This document shows, in pieces, positions 16,177-22,895 of a DNA stretch of 23,358 bases. Made by a program: the position numbers and the translations under genes. How positions within the stretch are numbered: the first letter of the stretch is position 1; each line of letters begins with the position of its first letter. The notes under the pieces were generated by a model. That model was not told the DNA's origin. It saw only the letters and a list, made by a program, of their open reading frames with translations, and did not search any database. Source of the stretch: a virus; the IMG/VR virus record IMGVR_UViG_3300037076_000359, positions 1 to 23,358 of that record; one strand, given 5' to 3'.

Positions 16177-16659
16177 TCATCGGCCGACTCCGGCGCCCTG
16201 TGGCGCCCGTGGGCGAACGTGGCCGCGGCTGGCGTCGGCGGCGAGGTCCGGGATTATTCGCGAAACTCGGCCGCGTGCGCACAATTGGGAGGCGCGGTCT
16301 TCCAGGAGCGCACAACCTGCGTGTGGGGTCCCCCGGTCGGCCTGTCCGGCACCCTTCGTCGAGTTGCACGACCGGCAGAGGACGGCGCAGTTGCCGATGT
16401 CGAAGGGCGCGCCGCCTGACGCCAGCGGAACGACATGGTCAACGGTCAGGTCGCTGGCAGGGTGGGCGTCACGCTGGTAGCCCGGGCACCAGTTCCCATG
16501 CTCGCCACGCCATGCGCGAAGCACTCGGGCGCTGAGGCGCTGCCAGGCGCGCGTGCTGTACAGGGCGTTGTGCCGACTGCGGTTCGATTGGCGCGCGTGC
16601 TGCGTGCAGCGACTGCCAGGTCGGCTGGTGACCACGCCGCAGACCGTGCAGAGCTTCAT
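16177..16659 (-). CDS. HNH endonuclease
   Basis: A 160-residue protein. The fold carries a CTVC pair (residues 4-7) with C18/H21, then a second zinc region. The HNH core is VDHVVPLASGG (His75), DIGNCAVLC with the Asn at 90, and CRSCNSTKG (95-103). Such HNH proteins next to terminase genes in HK97-like phages are needed for cos cleavage during packaging, and position upstream of the packaging operon supports that role. The last 50 residues after CNSTKG are Arg/Ala-rich and unlike the family, perhaps a non-conserved tail. A free-standing homing endonuclease is the main alternative. Confidence 0.85.
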   Translation of the reverse strand: MKLCTVCGVVTSRPGSRCTQHARQSNRSRHNALYSTRAWQRLSARVLRAWRGEHGNWCPGYQRDAHPASDLTVDHVVPLASGGAPFDIGNCAVLCRSCNSTKGAGQADRGTPHAGCALLEDRASQLCARGRVSRIIPDLAADASRGHVRPRAPQGAGVGR

Positions 16660-16859
16660 CGCACGCGCCGACTGTCTGCGCGGAGGGGCGCGAATGCCGC
16701 GCCCGTGCCGTACATGACGCTCGATCCAACGCTCGTCGACATCCAGAGGAGCGTGCGCGACGACGCCGATGGGGTCTATTCGCCTGCGGTGCTACGCCTG
16801 CAAGGCCAGGGTCGTACCCGCGGTGCAGGCCGCTTCGTCACCGAGTGCTCTCTCGTCGT

Positions 16860-17192
16860 TCAGCGCCTCGATGCTGCCTTCGGTCGCGGACCGGGTTGAT
16901 GTCGTCGAAACTGGAGGACGGCGGCGAGATCGCCCGAGACCGCGGCATCGCGAGCCTTCGCCTTACGGAAAGCAATCACAGAGTCGGCGAGTTCCGCTGC
17001 CGACTCCGGGGCAGCCAGAACCAGAGCTGCCACCAGTTCCTTTCTGTTCGTCCGGGCGCCCTCGGCGTCCGCGAGCTCAACGAGCCTGTCGAGCCTCTCA
17101 TTCAAGGGACCCGGGAGTCCGATCGTGATCGGCCGCTCTTGGCATGACGTGAGTCTCGCTTCGGGACTGAGCACGACATTGCTTTCGTCCAT
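16860..17192 (-). CDS. Putative ribbon-helix-helix-like regulator
   Basis: A 110-residue protein. Residues 21-65 read as a short strand (PITIGLP) followed by two helices (LNERLDRLVELADAEG and NRKELVAALVLAAP), the layout of a MetJ/Arc-type DNA-binding domain. A third helix (ELADSVIAFRKAKARDAA) and a basic tail follow. It diverges from the PRTase-like gene over a short intergenic space filled with TAGAC/GTCTA half-sites, fitting autoregulation. No ribosome binding site precedes its ATG; TAGTCT lies five bases upstream as a possible -10 for a leaderless message. Assignment is from pattern only. Confidence 0.6.
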   Translation of the reverse strand: MDESNVVLSPEARLTSCQERPITIGLPGPLNERLDRLVELADAEGARTNRKELVAALVLAAPESAAELADSVIAFRKAKARDAAVSGDLAAVLQFRRHQPGPRPKAASRR

Positions 17193-17231
17193 AGTCCAGA
17201 CTACGATAGACGACGATTAGACACAGGTCTA
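17192..17231. promoter_or_regulatory. Candidate operator array of TAGAC / GTCTA half-sites
   Basis: Two palindromes lie between the divergent genes: TAGTC-CA-GACTA (17192-17203) and TAGAC-ACAG-GTCTA (17218-17231). A further TAGAC stands at 17207-17211, exactly 11 bases before the next. Half-sites at one-helical-turn spacing are typical of cooperative ribbon-helix-helix operators. The array overlaps the predicted promoters of both genes. Confidence 0.55.
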
Positions 17232-17235
17232 TAAC
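17207..17235 (+). promoter_or_regulatory. Promoter for the PRTase-like gene
   Basis: TAGACG (17207-17212, -35-like, four of six bases matching TTGACA) is followed after 17 bases by TATAAC (17230-17235, -10). Transcription would start near 17242, with GAGGG just before the ATG at 17263. Both boxes overlap TAGAC/GTCTA half-sites. Confidence 0.55.
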
Positions 17236-17262
17236 TTGTCTTCCGGAAGGTACGAGGGATCG

Positions 17263-17724
17263 ATGGAGCAGGTGCGCGGAGAGCCGGCTCGACAGCCACG
17301 ACCCGACAGCGACTGGATCGGCATAATCCATAGGGCCGGGCGAGATCTCGAGGAGTCGCTGTCTGATCCAGATCGACTGAGGGAGCTGACATCTCAACTA
17401 GCCGACTTTGCGGTGGTCACTGGAGCAGGGATGATCACGGGTTCATCGCCGCTCGGGAATCAGCTGGCCGGGCTCGTTGTGGGCATGGCGAAATCACCGC
17501 TCGCCCTCTGGGCACAGAACGGAGCCCACGGGACGGTGCTGGTCATTGAGGGCGTCCTCGCATCTGGGGCGCAGCTGACCAGTACGGCGAGGCGCGCTCG
17601 CGCGGCTGGGGCAGACCGTGTGGTGGGAGCCGCAGTGGTCGCCGAGTCGAGTGGCCTAGCCAGTTGCCGCAAGGAGCTCGGCGACGAAATCCGTGCGCTT
17701 CGGGAACTAGCTCTCACCCCCTAG
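17263..17724 (+). CDS. Phosphoribosyltransferase-like protein
   Basis: A 153-residue protein. The ATG at 17263 has GAGGG close upstream; a TTG at 17236 would add nine residues. Residues 92-105 (VLVIEGVLASGAQL) match the PRPP-binding loop of type I phosphoribosyltransferases, followed by the expected helix and strand (RRARAAGADRVVGAAVVAES). The usual paired acidic residues before the loop are E-G here, so catalysis may be altered or lost. Before it, TGAGMITGSSPLGNQLAGLV resembles the early substrate-side loop. It diverges from the small regulator gene. A nucleotide-salvage role, a regulatory PRTase or a defence-type effector are all possible. Confidence 0.6.
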   Translation: MEQVRGEPARQPRPDSDWIGIIHRAGRDLEESLSDPDRLRELTSQLADFAVVTGAGMITGSSPLGNQLAGLVVGMAKSPLALWAQNGAHGTVLVIEGVLASGAQLTSTARRARAAGADRVVGAAVVAESSGLASCRKELGDEIRALRELALTP

Positions 17725-17741
17725 ACCTGGCGGACGCACAA

Positions 17742-18200
17742 TCAATCGCATTCCGCGAGAACGAGGGCGCCAAGCCCAGCCACGACCGCGTCCCGGTCTA
17801 GGTCTCCTAGGAGACGGGTCGCCGTGGCTTCGATCTCGATCTTCGAGACCCCGCAGAGGTCCCCAATCTCCCGCCCTGAGTAGGCCGCAACGACGGGAAC
17901 TACGCGACGCGCAACGGACAGCAAGACCCCCTCCACCTGGATTCGTGGCCGCGCGACGTTCTCGCGTCGGGCCTGGAACCAATCCATCGCTCTCACGACG
18001 ACAACAGCCGGAGGAAGCTTCCCGAGCTCGTGGTCGAGGTCGTTCGCCAGGAGCATGAGAGCCCGAGCCCGGTCGGTCGATTCGCATCGGTGCAGGAAGA
18101 CCTGCCGGCCCGTCGGCGCGGCTCGCGATCCCGTCAACTCAACCCCAACCACGACGGGGTTCCCGTGATCGATCCTCACCGCCATTCCCCAGACCGTCAC
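17742..18200 (-). CDS. RuvC / RNase H-fold-like protein
   Basis: A 152-residue protein from GTG with AAGGAGG five bases upstream. The pattern is RNase H-like: first strand VVVGVELTG (acidic residue E21), a helix, then PPAVVVVRAMDWF, a segment IQVEGVLLSVARRVVPVVAAYSGREIGDLCG resembling RuvC resolvases, and a final helix with DRDAVVAGLGALVLAE. RuvC enzymes need acidic residues at several of these points; the one expected in the VVVV strand is Arg70, so activity is doubtful. It converges on the PRTase-like gene with a 17-base gap and diverges from the kinase. A DNA-junction-binding protein or non-catalytic homologue is plausible; low certainty. Confidence 0.45.
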   Translation of the reverse strand: MTVWGMAVRIDHGNPVVVGVELTGSRAAPTGRQVFLHRCESTDRARALMLLANDLDHELGKLPPAVVVVRAMDWFQARRENVARPRIQVEGVLLSVARRVVPVVAAYSGREIGDLCGVSKIEIEATATRLLGDLDRDAVVAGLGALVLAECD

Positions 18201-18211
18201 TCCATCCTCCT

Positions 18212-18217
18212 TACAAT
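18212..18217 (+). promoter_or_regulatory. -10 box for a leaderless kinase transcript
   Basis: TACAAT differs from the consensus TATAAT at one base and ends six bases before the kinase ATG. No Shine-Dalgarno sequence lies in the gap, so transcription would start at or next to the ATG. No good -35 hexamer was found. Confidence 0.5.
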
Positions 18218-18223
18218 GGCCGA

Positions 18224-19252
18224 ATGATAGGGACGACGTTCGCGAATCGCTACGAGATCCTCGGCAAACTTGGCGAGGGCCTGAACGACGTCTGGAAGGC
18301 CCACGACACTCATCAGCAGCAACTCGTCGCCCTCAAGACGTTCCGGCCTGGATCATCGACCATCCACGTGTATGGGGAAGCCACGATCCTGACGGCGCTC
18401 GAAGGCGAGCACGTGCTGCGGGTCTACAACGCCGACACATACGACGATATCCCGTACATCGCAGCGCGGATCGCCCCATTGGGATCCGCGGAGGGTTTCC
18501 GCAAGGCGAACCTGCTCGGGCTGCCAGCCGATACGGTCGTTAGCTGGATCCGGCAGGTGCTGGTCGGGCTTGGCGCCTGTCACGACCGGGGCCTCCTCCA
18601 CCGCGACATCAAGCCCGACAACATCTTCCTCGACACCCCGGAGTTCGCGTTGTTGGGCGACTTCGGGCTTGCCTACCAGCTTGATCGGGATGGAACGGCT
18701 CCCGCGGAGGGGAGCCCCTACACGATTGCCCCAGAGATGTGGTCGACGGGGCGGGGAACCGTCGCTTCCGACATCTACTCCATGGGCGTGACGGCCTATC
18801 GACTGCTCACGGGCCAGTGGCCCTTCGATCGACCATCGCGTGACGAAATCCGGGCTCTCGTCCCCACGGGCCGCTATACGCGGGTTCGCGACCTTGCTCC
18901 GCAGGTGTCAAGACGCCTCGCGGACCGCATCGAGAAGGCGATGTCCCTCGAACCGGCCTCGCGGTATCCGTCGTGGCGAGACATGCACGCAGACCTCGGG
19001 CGGGCGGGCGTAGTCGGGAATGTCTGGCGCTGCACCACGCCTCACGGCGACCACGATCGATGCTGGACCCAGACTCGATCCACGCATGGGTCACTCCATG
19101 AGGTATGCGTGATCCGGACGGCGGCGAGCCGATTGGACGTAGAGGTTCGACACGCTGGGGGAGCGGGCCGACGGATCATGGGTATGTGTCGGAGCGGCGT
19201 CGAGGAGCAGCGAATGGCAGTCGCTCTCCGCGATGTGTTTGATCACCTTTGA
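18224..19252 (+). CDS. Serine/threonine protein kinase, first gene of nuclease operon
   Basis: A 342-residue Hanks-type kinase. Visible motifs: glycine-loop region LGEGLNDVWKA (16-26, with Asp in place of the third Gly), VALK with Lys38, Glu52 in GEATIL, catalytic HRDIKPDN (126-133), DFG (146-148), APE (169-171), then DIYSMGV. The catalytic residues are intact, so it should be active despite the changed loop. There is no transmembrane segment or PASTA repeat, unlike PknB, so it is soluble. Residues 265-342 form a separate Cys/His-containing domain (WRCTTPHGDHDRCW, ending LRDVFDHL) of unknown role. It overlaps the GIY-YIG gene by TGATG. Phosphorylation of the downstream proteins, or stress signalling, is inferred. 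Confidence 0.92.
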   Translation: MIGTTFANRYEILGKLGEGLNDVWKAHDTHQQQLVALKTFRPGSSTIHVYGEATILTALEGEHVLRVYNADTYDDIPYIAARIAPLGSAEGFRKANLLGLPADTVVSWIRQVLVGLGACHDRGLLHRDIKPDNIFLDTPEFALLGDFGLAYQLDRDGTAPAEGSPYTIAPEMWSTGRGTVASDIYSMGVTAYRLLTGQWPFDRPSRDEIRALVPTGRYTRVRDLAPQVSRRLADRIEKAMSLEPASRYPSWRDMHADLGRAGVVGNVWRCTTPHGDHDRCWTQTRSTHGSLHEVCVIRTAASRLDVEVRHAGGAGRRIMGMCRSGVEEQRMAVALRDVFDHL

Positions 19253-20049
19253 TGAACCCGCTGCCGACGCCAGACCAAGCCCTCCGTCGACTGATGGACG
19301 CTCGCGGACGTGTAGCCCCAACTGAGCTACACCGGCTGAGCGGTACGGGCGAGCCCGGGATCTATGCCTGGTTCGTCGATGTGGAGGGAGCGGGGCAAAT
19401 CGCGGATGGTATCGGCCTGCCCGTCGACGCCGGCCTCATCTACGCTGGCCAGGCTGGCGCTGGAGGTAGCCACGCGACGCTGGGGAGCCGGATCCGTGGG
19501 AACCACATGGGCTGCGACATCTACGGCTCCACGTTCCGCCTGACCCTCGCGTCACCCCTGCGAATACAACTCGGGCTCGAGCCGATCGGTGGGGGCCACA
19601 TGAGCCGAGACGGCGAGGGTCAGCTGACCGACTGGATGCGCCAGCACCTCATGGTGTCGGTGATCGCCTATCCCGATCGTCTCGGGCTCGATGCGTTCGA
19701 GACGCTTGTCCTCGCCCGCCTGGACCCACCGCTCAACATCGCCAAGCGCCCTGCCACGCCGGTTCGCGCGATGCTCACGAGGTTGCGGCGGCCATTCAGC
19801 AGATCGGGGGATGGTGCTCCCCGTATCGAGCGGCCGCCCCAGCCGTCCGCGAGATCGGCGTTGCACGCCGGCGACGGCCCGACGCCGGAAGACCTCGCTC
19901 GGAGCCTGGGGCTCCGAGACGCGAATAGGGTCCGGGCCTTCCTGCGTGCCCGCTATCCGCGGCCGACGTCGGAGATGAGGACGCGGTGGGGCGCCTTGAC
20001 GCCGGACATGGAGCGAGCCGTGCGCGACCGCTTCCGAGCTGGTCGATGA
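19252..20049 (+). CDS. GIY-YIG nuclease domain protein
   Basis: A 265-residue protein. ATG at 19252 is chosen (TGATG with the kinase stop); a TTG one codon earlier is unlikely. Residues 35-165 read as a GIY-YIG nuclease: PGIYAWFVD (35-43), LIYAGQAG (62-69, YAG replacing YIG), Arg80 in SRIRGNH as catalytic arginine, a helical LTDWMRQHLMV segment, and Glu150 in FETLVLARLDPPLN as the metal-binding glutamate. After a Pro/Arg/Ser-rich linker (165-208), residues 210-265 form a helical module (PEDLARSLGLRDANRVRAFLR) resembling a DNA-binding helix-turn-helix. It overlaps the next gene by ATGA. It likely cuts or nicks DNA. Confidence 0.82.
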   Translation: MNPLPTPDQALRRLMDARGRVAPTELHRLSGTGEPGIYAWFVDVEGAGQIADGIGLPVDAGLIYAGQAGAGGSHATLGSRIRGNHMGCDIYGSTFRLTLASPLRIQLGLEPIGGGHMSRDGEGQLTDWMRQHLMVSVIAYPDRLGLDAFETLVLARLDPPLNIAKRPATPVRAMLTRLRRPFSRSGDGAPRIERPPQPSARSALHAGDGPTPEDLARSLGLRDANRVRAFLRARYPRPTSEMRTRWGALTPDMERAVRDRFRAGR

Positions 20050-20789
20050 CGGGGACCAGCGCGGAGGGCGTCTACCTCCGCCTGCTCCAGGCCGTGGGCG
20101 CCAACGCGGGCGATATCGGTCGAGGCATCATCGCGGCCCACTGGCCTTTCGTGGGGTCGGACTACCACGGCCTGGTAGTCGTTGGGCAAGCACTCCAGGG
20201 CTGGGATGCAGCGGAGACGCCGGCGCGCTGGACCGCCGCGGAAGCGTCGACGCCTGAAGGCCAACAGCGCCTCCTCGAAGGGGCGCAAGAATGGGCAAGG
20301 AATCGTCGCGAACCGTTGTGGGAGGTCGTCCGGCGGGGACACCGATCGGGTTCGCCCTTCTGGTCGGTGTCGCGACGGCTCGTTCCTGTGCTGGAACCAG
20401 ATCGAGCAGGCGTCTGGTACAGCCGATACGCTTGGTGGAACGTCTACCCGCTCGGCTGGGACGACCCAGACAAGGGACCTGACGGCGCCCTGAAGGCAGT
20501 GCAGACGCCCCTCGTCGGCGAGCTCTTCTGGGCCGTGATGGACGACATCGGCGCTCGCAGGATCGTGCTCGTGGCCGGCAAGGATTGGTGGCCGGAGGTC
20601 CGCGAACTTCTCGATCTCCGCGACCTTCGCCATGGGGAGCGTCCAGTGCTCGCGGTGGGGCGTAGCCACGGCCGGCACGTCGTCGCCTCCTACCATCCTC
20701 GGGGCGCCCGCCAGCAAGGGATCCGCGACGGGCAACTTGTCGAGGCGATCGCTGCCGCCTTCGCAAGGATCGACCAGGAGGAGCCATGA
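20046..20789 (+). CDS. Uracil-DNA-glycosylase-superfamily-like protein
   Basis: A 247-residue protein. ATG at 20046 overlaps the GIY-YIG stop; the longer frame upstream only shadows that gene. The motif layout resembles the UDG fold: LVVVGQAL (43-50, motif-1-like), an aromatic YAWWNVYPLG (128-137, with an Asn-Pro pair as in the uracil pocket), LVAGKDWW (175-182, in the place of the VLxG strand), and SYHPRGARQQG (215-225, the HP motif before the last helix). The catalytic Asp or Glu expected in motif 1 is not evident, and no Fe-S cysteine cluster is seen. It may excise or bind modified bases. A search is needed to confirm the superfamily. Confidence 0.5.
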   Translation: MTGTSAEGVYLRLLQAVGANAGDIGRGIIAAHWPFVGSDYHGLVVVGQALQGWDAAETPARWTAAEASTPEGQQRLLEGAQEWARNRREPLWEVVRRGHRSGSPFWSVSRRLVPVLEPDRAGVWYSRYAWWNVYPLGWDDPDKGPDGALKAVQTPLVGELFWAVMDDIGARRIVLVAGKDWWPEVRELLDLRDLRHGERPVLAVGRSHGRHVVASYHPRGARQQGIRDGQLVEAIAAAFARIDQEEP

Positions 20790-20953
20790 CGCGGCGCCCG
20801 CGCGCCGTCGGTCAGCCCAACCTACAGCAGACGGAGTTGCTCATAGGCTGCCCCCAGCGTCCCACCGTACGCCGACAGCCATGCAGGCGGAGAGTCAGCC
20901 TTGAACCGCAGCCAGACGGTGTCCGTCCCGGCTTGTCCCCCATGCTGGTGTGA
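20786..20953 (+). pseudogene. Apparent remnant of a fourth operon gene
   Basis: An ATG overlaps the UDG-like stop (ATGA) with AGGAGG four bases upstream, the same coupled junction as between earlier genes. The frame begins MTRRPRAVGQPNLQQTELL but runs only 55 residues, and from about residue 13 it lies antisense to the 3' end of the endonuclease gene. A truncated gene cut by arrival of the restriction-modification module is the simplest reading. A genuine short peptide or a chance frame cannot be excluded. A CGGCGC-CCGC-GCGCCG hairpin lies at 20792-20807. Confidence 0.4.
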
Positions 20954-21385
20954 CAGCCCGGCCTTGAATGGCTGTTCCAGGAGGACAGGCTTGGGAACGA
21001 CCCAGCAGGAGCCCGAGAACGGCGACAGTCCGAGGAGCAGGGCTACGTCGTAGCGCTGGTTTCGAATCTGTTGGAAGACATAGTCTCCGGACTCCCAGAG
21101 CGTCGAGAACTTGATTTCGACGCGCTTTCCGTCAATTACCCGGTCGGCGTCCGAGTCGCCGGTGCGGATGACGTCGAGGCCCTTGGCGGCGAACCAGCCC
21201 GCGACCAGTTGCTCGCCGATCGAGCCGACCTGACGGGACGGGCGAGTCTTGATCCAAGCGAACGGACTCCCGAGCCACGGGTCGTCCGCCCCCTTGACGT
21301 AGTCGCCCATGAGGGCGGCCGAGATGGACGCCAGTAGCGCCACGTCTTGGTCGGAGATAGGCCGCGACGGACCCACGATGCTCAC
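20822..21385 (-). CDS. PD-(D/E)XK restriction endonuclease, partner of the methyltransferase
   Basis: A 187-residue protein from GTG, two bases after the methyltransferase stop, so co-transcribed and probably coupled. Residues 54-95 carry the nuclease core: Glu58 (GSIGEQLVAGWFAAKGLDV), Asp79/Asp81 in DSDADRV, and the catalytic pair E90-x-K92 in VEIKFS. The following RNQRYDVALLLGLSP segment fits the fold. The rest, including PPAWLSAYGG near the C-terminus, is not assigned. Gene order and size match a type II restriction enzyme cognate to the adenine methyltransferase. Confidence 0.78.
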   Translation of the reverse strand: MSIVGPSRPISDQDVALLASISAALMGDYVKGADDPWLGSPFAWIKTRPSRQVGSIGEQLVAGWFAAKGLDVIRTGDSDADRVIDGKRVEIKFSTLWESGDYVFQQIRNQRYDVALLLGLSPFSGSCWVVPKPVLLEQPFKAGLSHQHGGQAGTDTVWLRFKADSPPAWLSAYGGTLGAAYEQLRLL

Positions 21386-21387
21386 CG

Positions 21388-22299
21388 TCAGCCAGCCGCG
21401 AAGAGGGTCGTCTGGACATCAGCGTCTGGCGGGTTCAGACCGCGGTAGGCAACGCCTTCGAACTGAGCGAACCGCTCCGCCATCACGCGAGCAGCTTCGG
21501 GGTTGTTGTCCACCAGGAGGAAGCGACGTCCAAGTTCGTAGGCTGCGGCGCCCGCGGTGCCACTCCCCGCGAAGAAGTCGGCCACCAGGCCTCCCTCCGG
21601 GCAGGACCCTTGAACGACGCGCCGCAGGATGCCCAGCGGCTTCTGATTCGGGTAGCCGGTGCGCTCCTTCCCGTTCGTCGGGACGATGGTGTGCCACCAC
21701 GTGTCGGTCGGGAGTTTCCCGCGGGCCGCCTTCTCGGGCCCGACCAGCCCCGGCGCCATGTATGGGATCCGCTCGATTGCCTCGGCGTCGAAGAAGTAGC
21801 GGGCAGGATCACGGACGTAGACGAGGATGTTGTCGTGCTTCGGCGGCCACTTCTTGTTCGTGCGGGCGCCATAGTCGTATGCCCAGATGACTTCGTTGAG
21901 GAAGCAGTCCCGGCCGAAGATCAGATCGAGGAGCACCTTGCAGTAATGCACCTCGCGGTAGTCGATGTGGAAGTACAGGCTGCCGGTCGGCTTCAGGATG
22001 CGCCGCATCTCGACCAGTCGGGGTTCGAGGAACGCGAGGTAGTCGTCGTGAACGTCGACGTAGCTGCTGCTGCCGACCTTCACGGTGCGGTATCGGTTCC
22101 CCTGAAACCCGGTCCTGTCACCATCTTCATCTCGGACAGTCTTGATGCTCGTCAGGGTCTGGCGCTTGCCGGTGTTGAACGGCGGATCGACGTAGATGAG
22201 GTCGATACACTCGTCTGGCAGACCCGCCAGCACCTCAAGGTTATCGCCCAGCAAGACCTGACCGCGAGCGCCGTCCAAGACTGGGTCCGAGGCTGTCAT
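21388..22299 (-). CDS. DNA adenine methyltransferase (type II R-M)
   Basis: A 303-residue protein. ATG at 22299 is preferred to an upstream start that would overlap the divergent nuclease gene. Motif IV DPPFNTG (38-44) precedes motif I DFFAGSGT (241-248), the beta-class order. DPPF points to N6-adenine methylation. Other family landmarks are RRILKPTGSLYFHIDY (99-114), the HDNILVY strand, YPNQKPLGILRRVV (216-229) and FLLVDNNPEA. It would protect host DNA from the neighbouring nuclease. No ribosome binding site is evident; TAGGCT eight bases upstream may be a -10 for a near-leaderless message. Confidence 0.9.
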   Translation of the reverse strand: MTASDPVLDGARGQVLLGDNLEVLAGLPDECIDLIYVDPPFNTGKRQTLTSIKTVRDEDGDRTGFQGNRYRTVKVGSSSYVDVHDDYLAFLEPRLVEMRRILKPTGSLYFHIDYREVHYCKVLLDLIFGRDCFLNEVIWAYDYGARTNKKWPPKHDNILVYVRDPARYFFDAEAIERIPYMAPGLVGPEKAARGKLPTDTWWHTIVPTNGKERTGYPNQKPLGILRRVVQGSCPEGGLVADFFAGSGTAGAAAYELGRRFLLVDNNPEAARVMAERFAQFEGVAYRGLNPPDADVQTTLFAAG

Positions 22300-22356
22300 A
22301 GTGGCCGAGCCTAGCACATCACTCCGAACGCTTTTCGATGGCCCAAGGAGCCCCCG

Positions 22357-22878
22357 ATGCCTGTACTCGTTTCGCTCACCGAAGCCGAGGTCGACGAGGC
22401 AAACCGCCTCGGGGACGCGACCTACGAAGTCTTCAAGGGCCGTCCCGGGTACTACCGCAATCTGCAGGGGAGCCACCGCAAAGGGAAGTACGGGGAGGTG
22501 GCCGTCGAGAAGTGGGCGAAGGCACTGGGTCTTGAGGTCGAGTCGGTCTTTCGCGACATCTCGCAGACGCGTCGCGAGGACCTCGTGATTGGCGGCATCC
22601 GCGTCGAGGTGAAGACGTGGGACGACGGGACTTGGGATGACATGGGCCGGTGCGTCACGCCTGGACAGCTTGGCACCCTGCGCCGCAAGGCAGACGCCAT
22701 CATCTGGTGCTCAGTCGAAGGCAGCGAGGTGACGCTGCACGGGTGGTCCACACTCGACGACATTGAGGTTCAGCCCGTCAAGATGACAGGGCCGTCCCAC
22801 TACCCCGTGGCCAATCATCAAGTACCAGCAGAGCAGCTGCGCCCTCTCGACCGGCTCCTCGACCTAACCCCGCGGTGA
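22357..22878 (+). CDS. Second PD-(D/E)XK nuclease, divergent from the methyltransferase
   Basis: A 173-residue protein; AAGGAG lies six bases before the ATG. Residues 44-90 hold a nuclease core: Glu47 (KYGEVAVEKWAKALGLEV), Asp75 in REDLVIGG and E84-x-K86 in VEVKTWDD. The fold continues with RKADAIIWCSVEG and a WSTLDDIEV strand, and the C-terminus LRPLDRLLDL may be a dimerisation helix. It points away from the methyltransferase across 57 bases. It could be the real cognate enzyme, a second specificity, or a strand-nicking partner. It shares no clear identity with the 187-residue nuclease beyond the core motif. Confidence 0.72.
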   Translation: MPVLVSLTEAEVDEANRLGDATYEVFKGRPGYYRNLQGSHRKGKYGEVAVEKWAKALGLEVESVFRDISQTRREDLVIGGIRVEVKTWDDGTWDDMGRCVTPGQLGTLRRKADAIIWCSVEGSEVTLHGWSTLDDIEVQPVKMTGPSHYPVANHQVPAEQLRPLDRLLDLTPR

Positions 22879-22895
22879 TCCATCGTCGCTGGTCG

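Noticed and set aside
16711-16899. Short plus-strand frame between the HNH and regulator genes
   Set aside because: No ribosome binding site or family pattern, and its end runs antisense into the regulator gene.
17707-18087. Minus-strand 126-codon frame overlapping the RuvC-like gene
   Set aside because: It is Arg/Gly/Ser-rich with no motif and shares the DNA of a better-supported gene that has a strong ribosome binding site.
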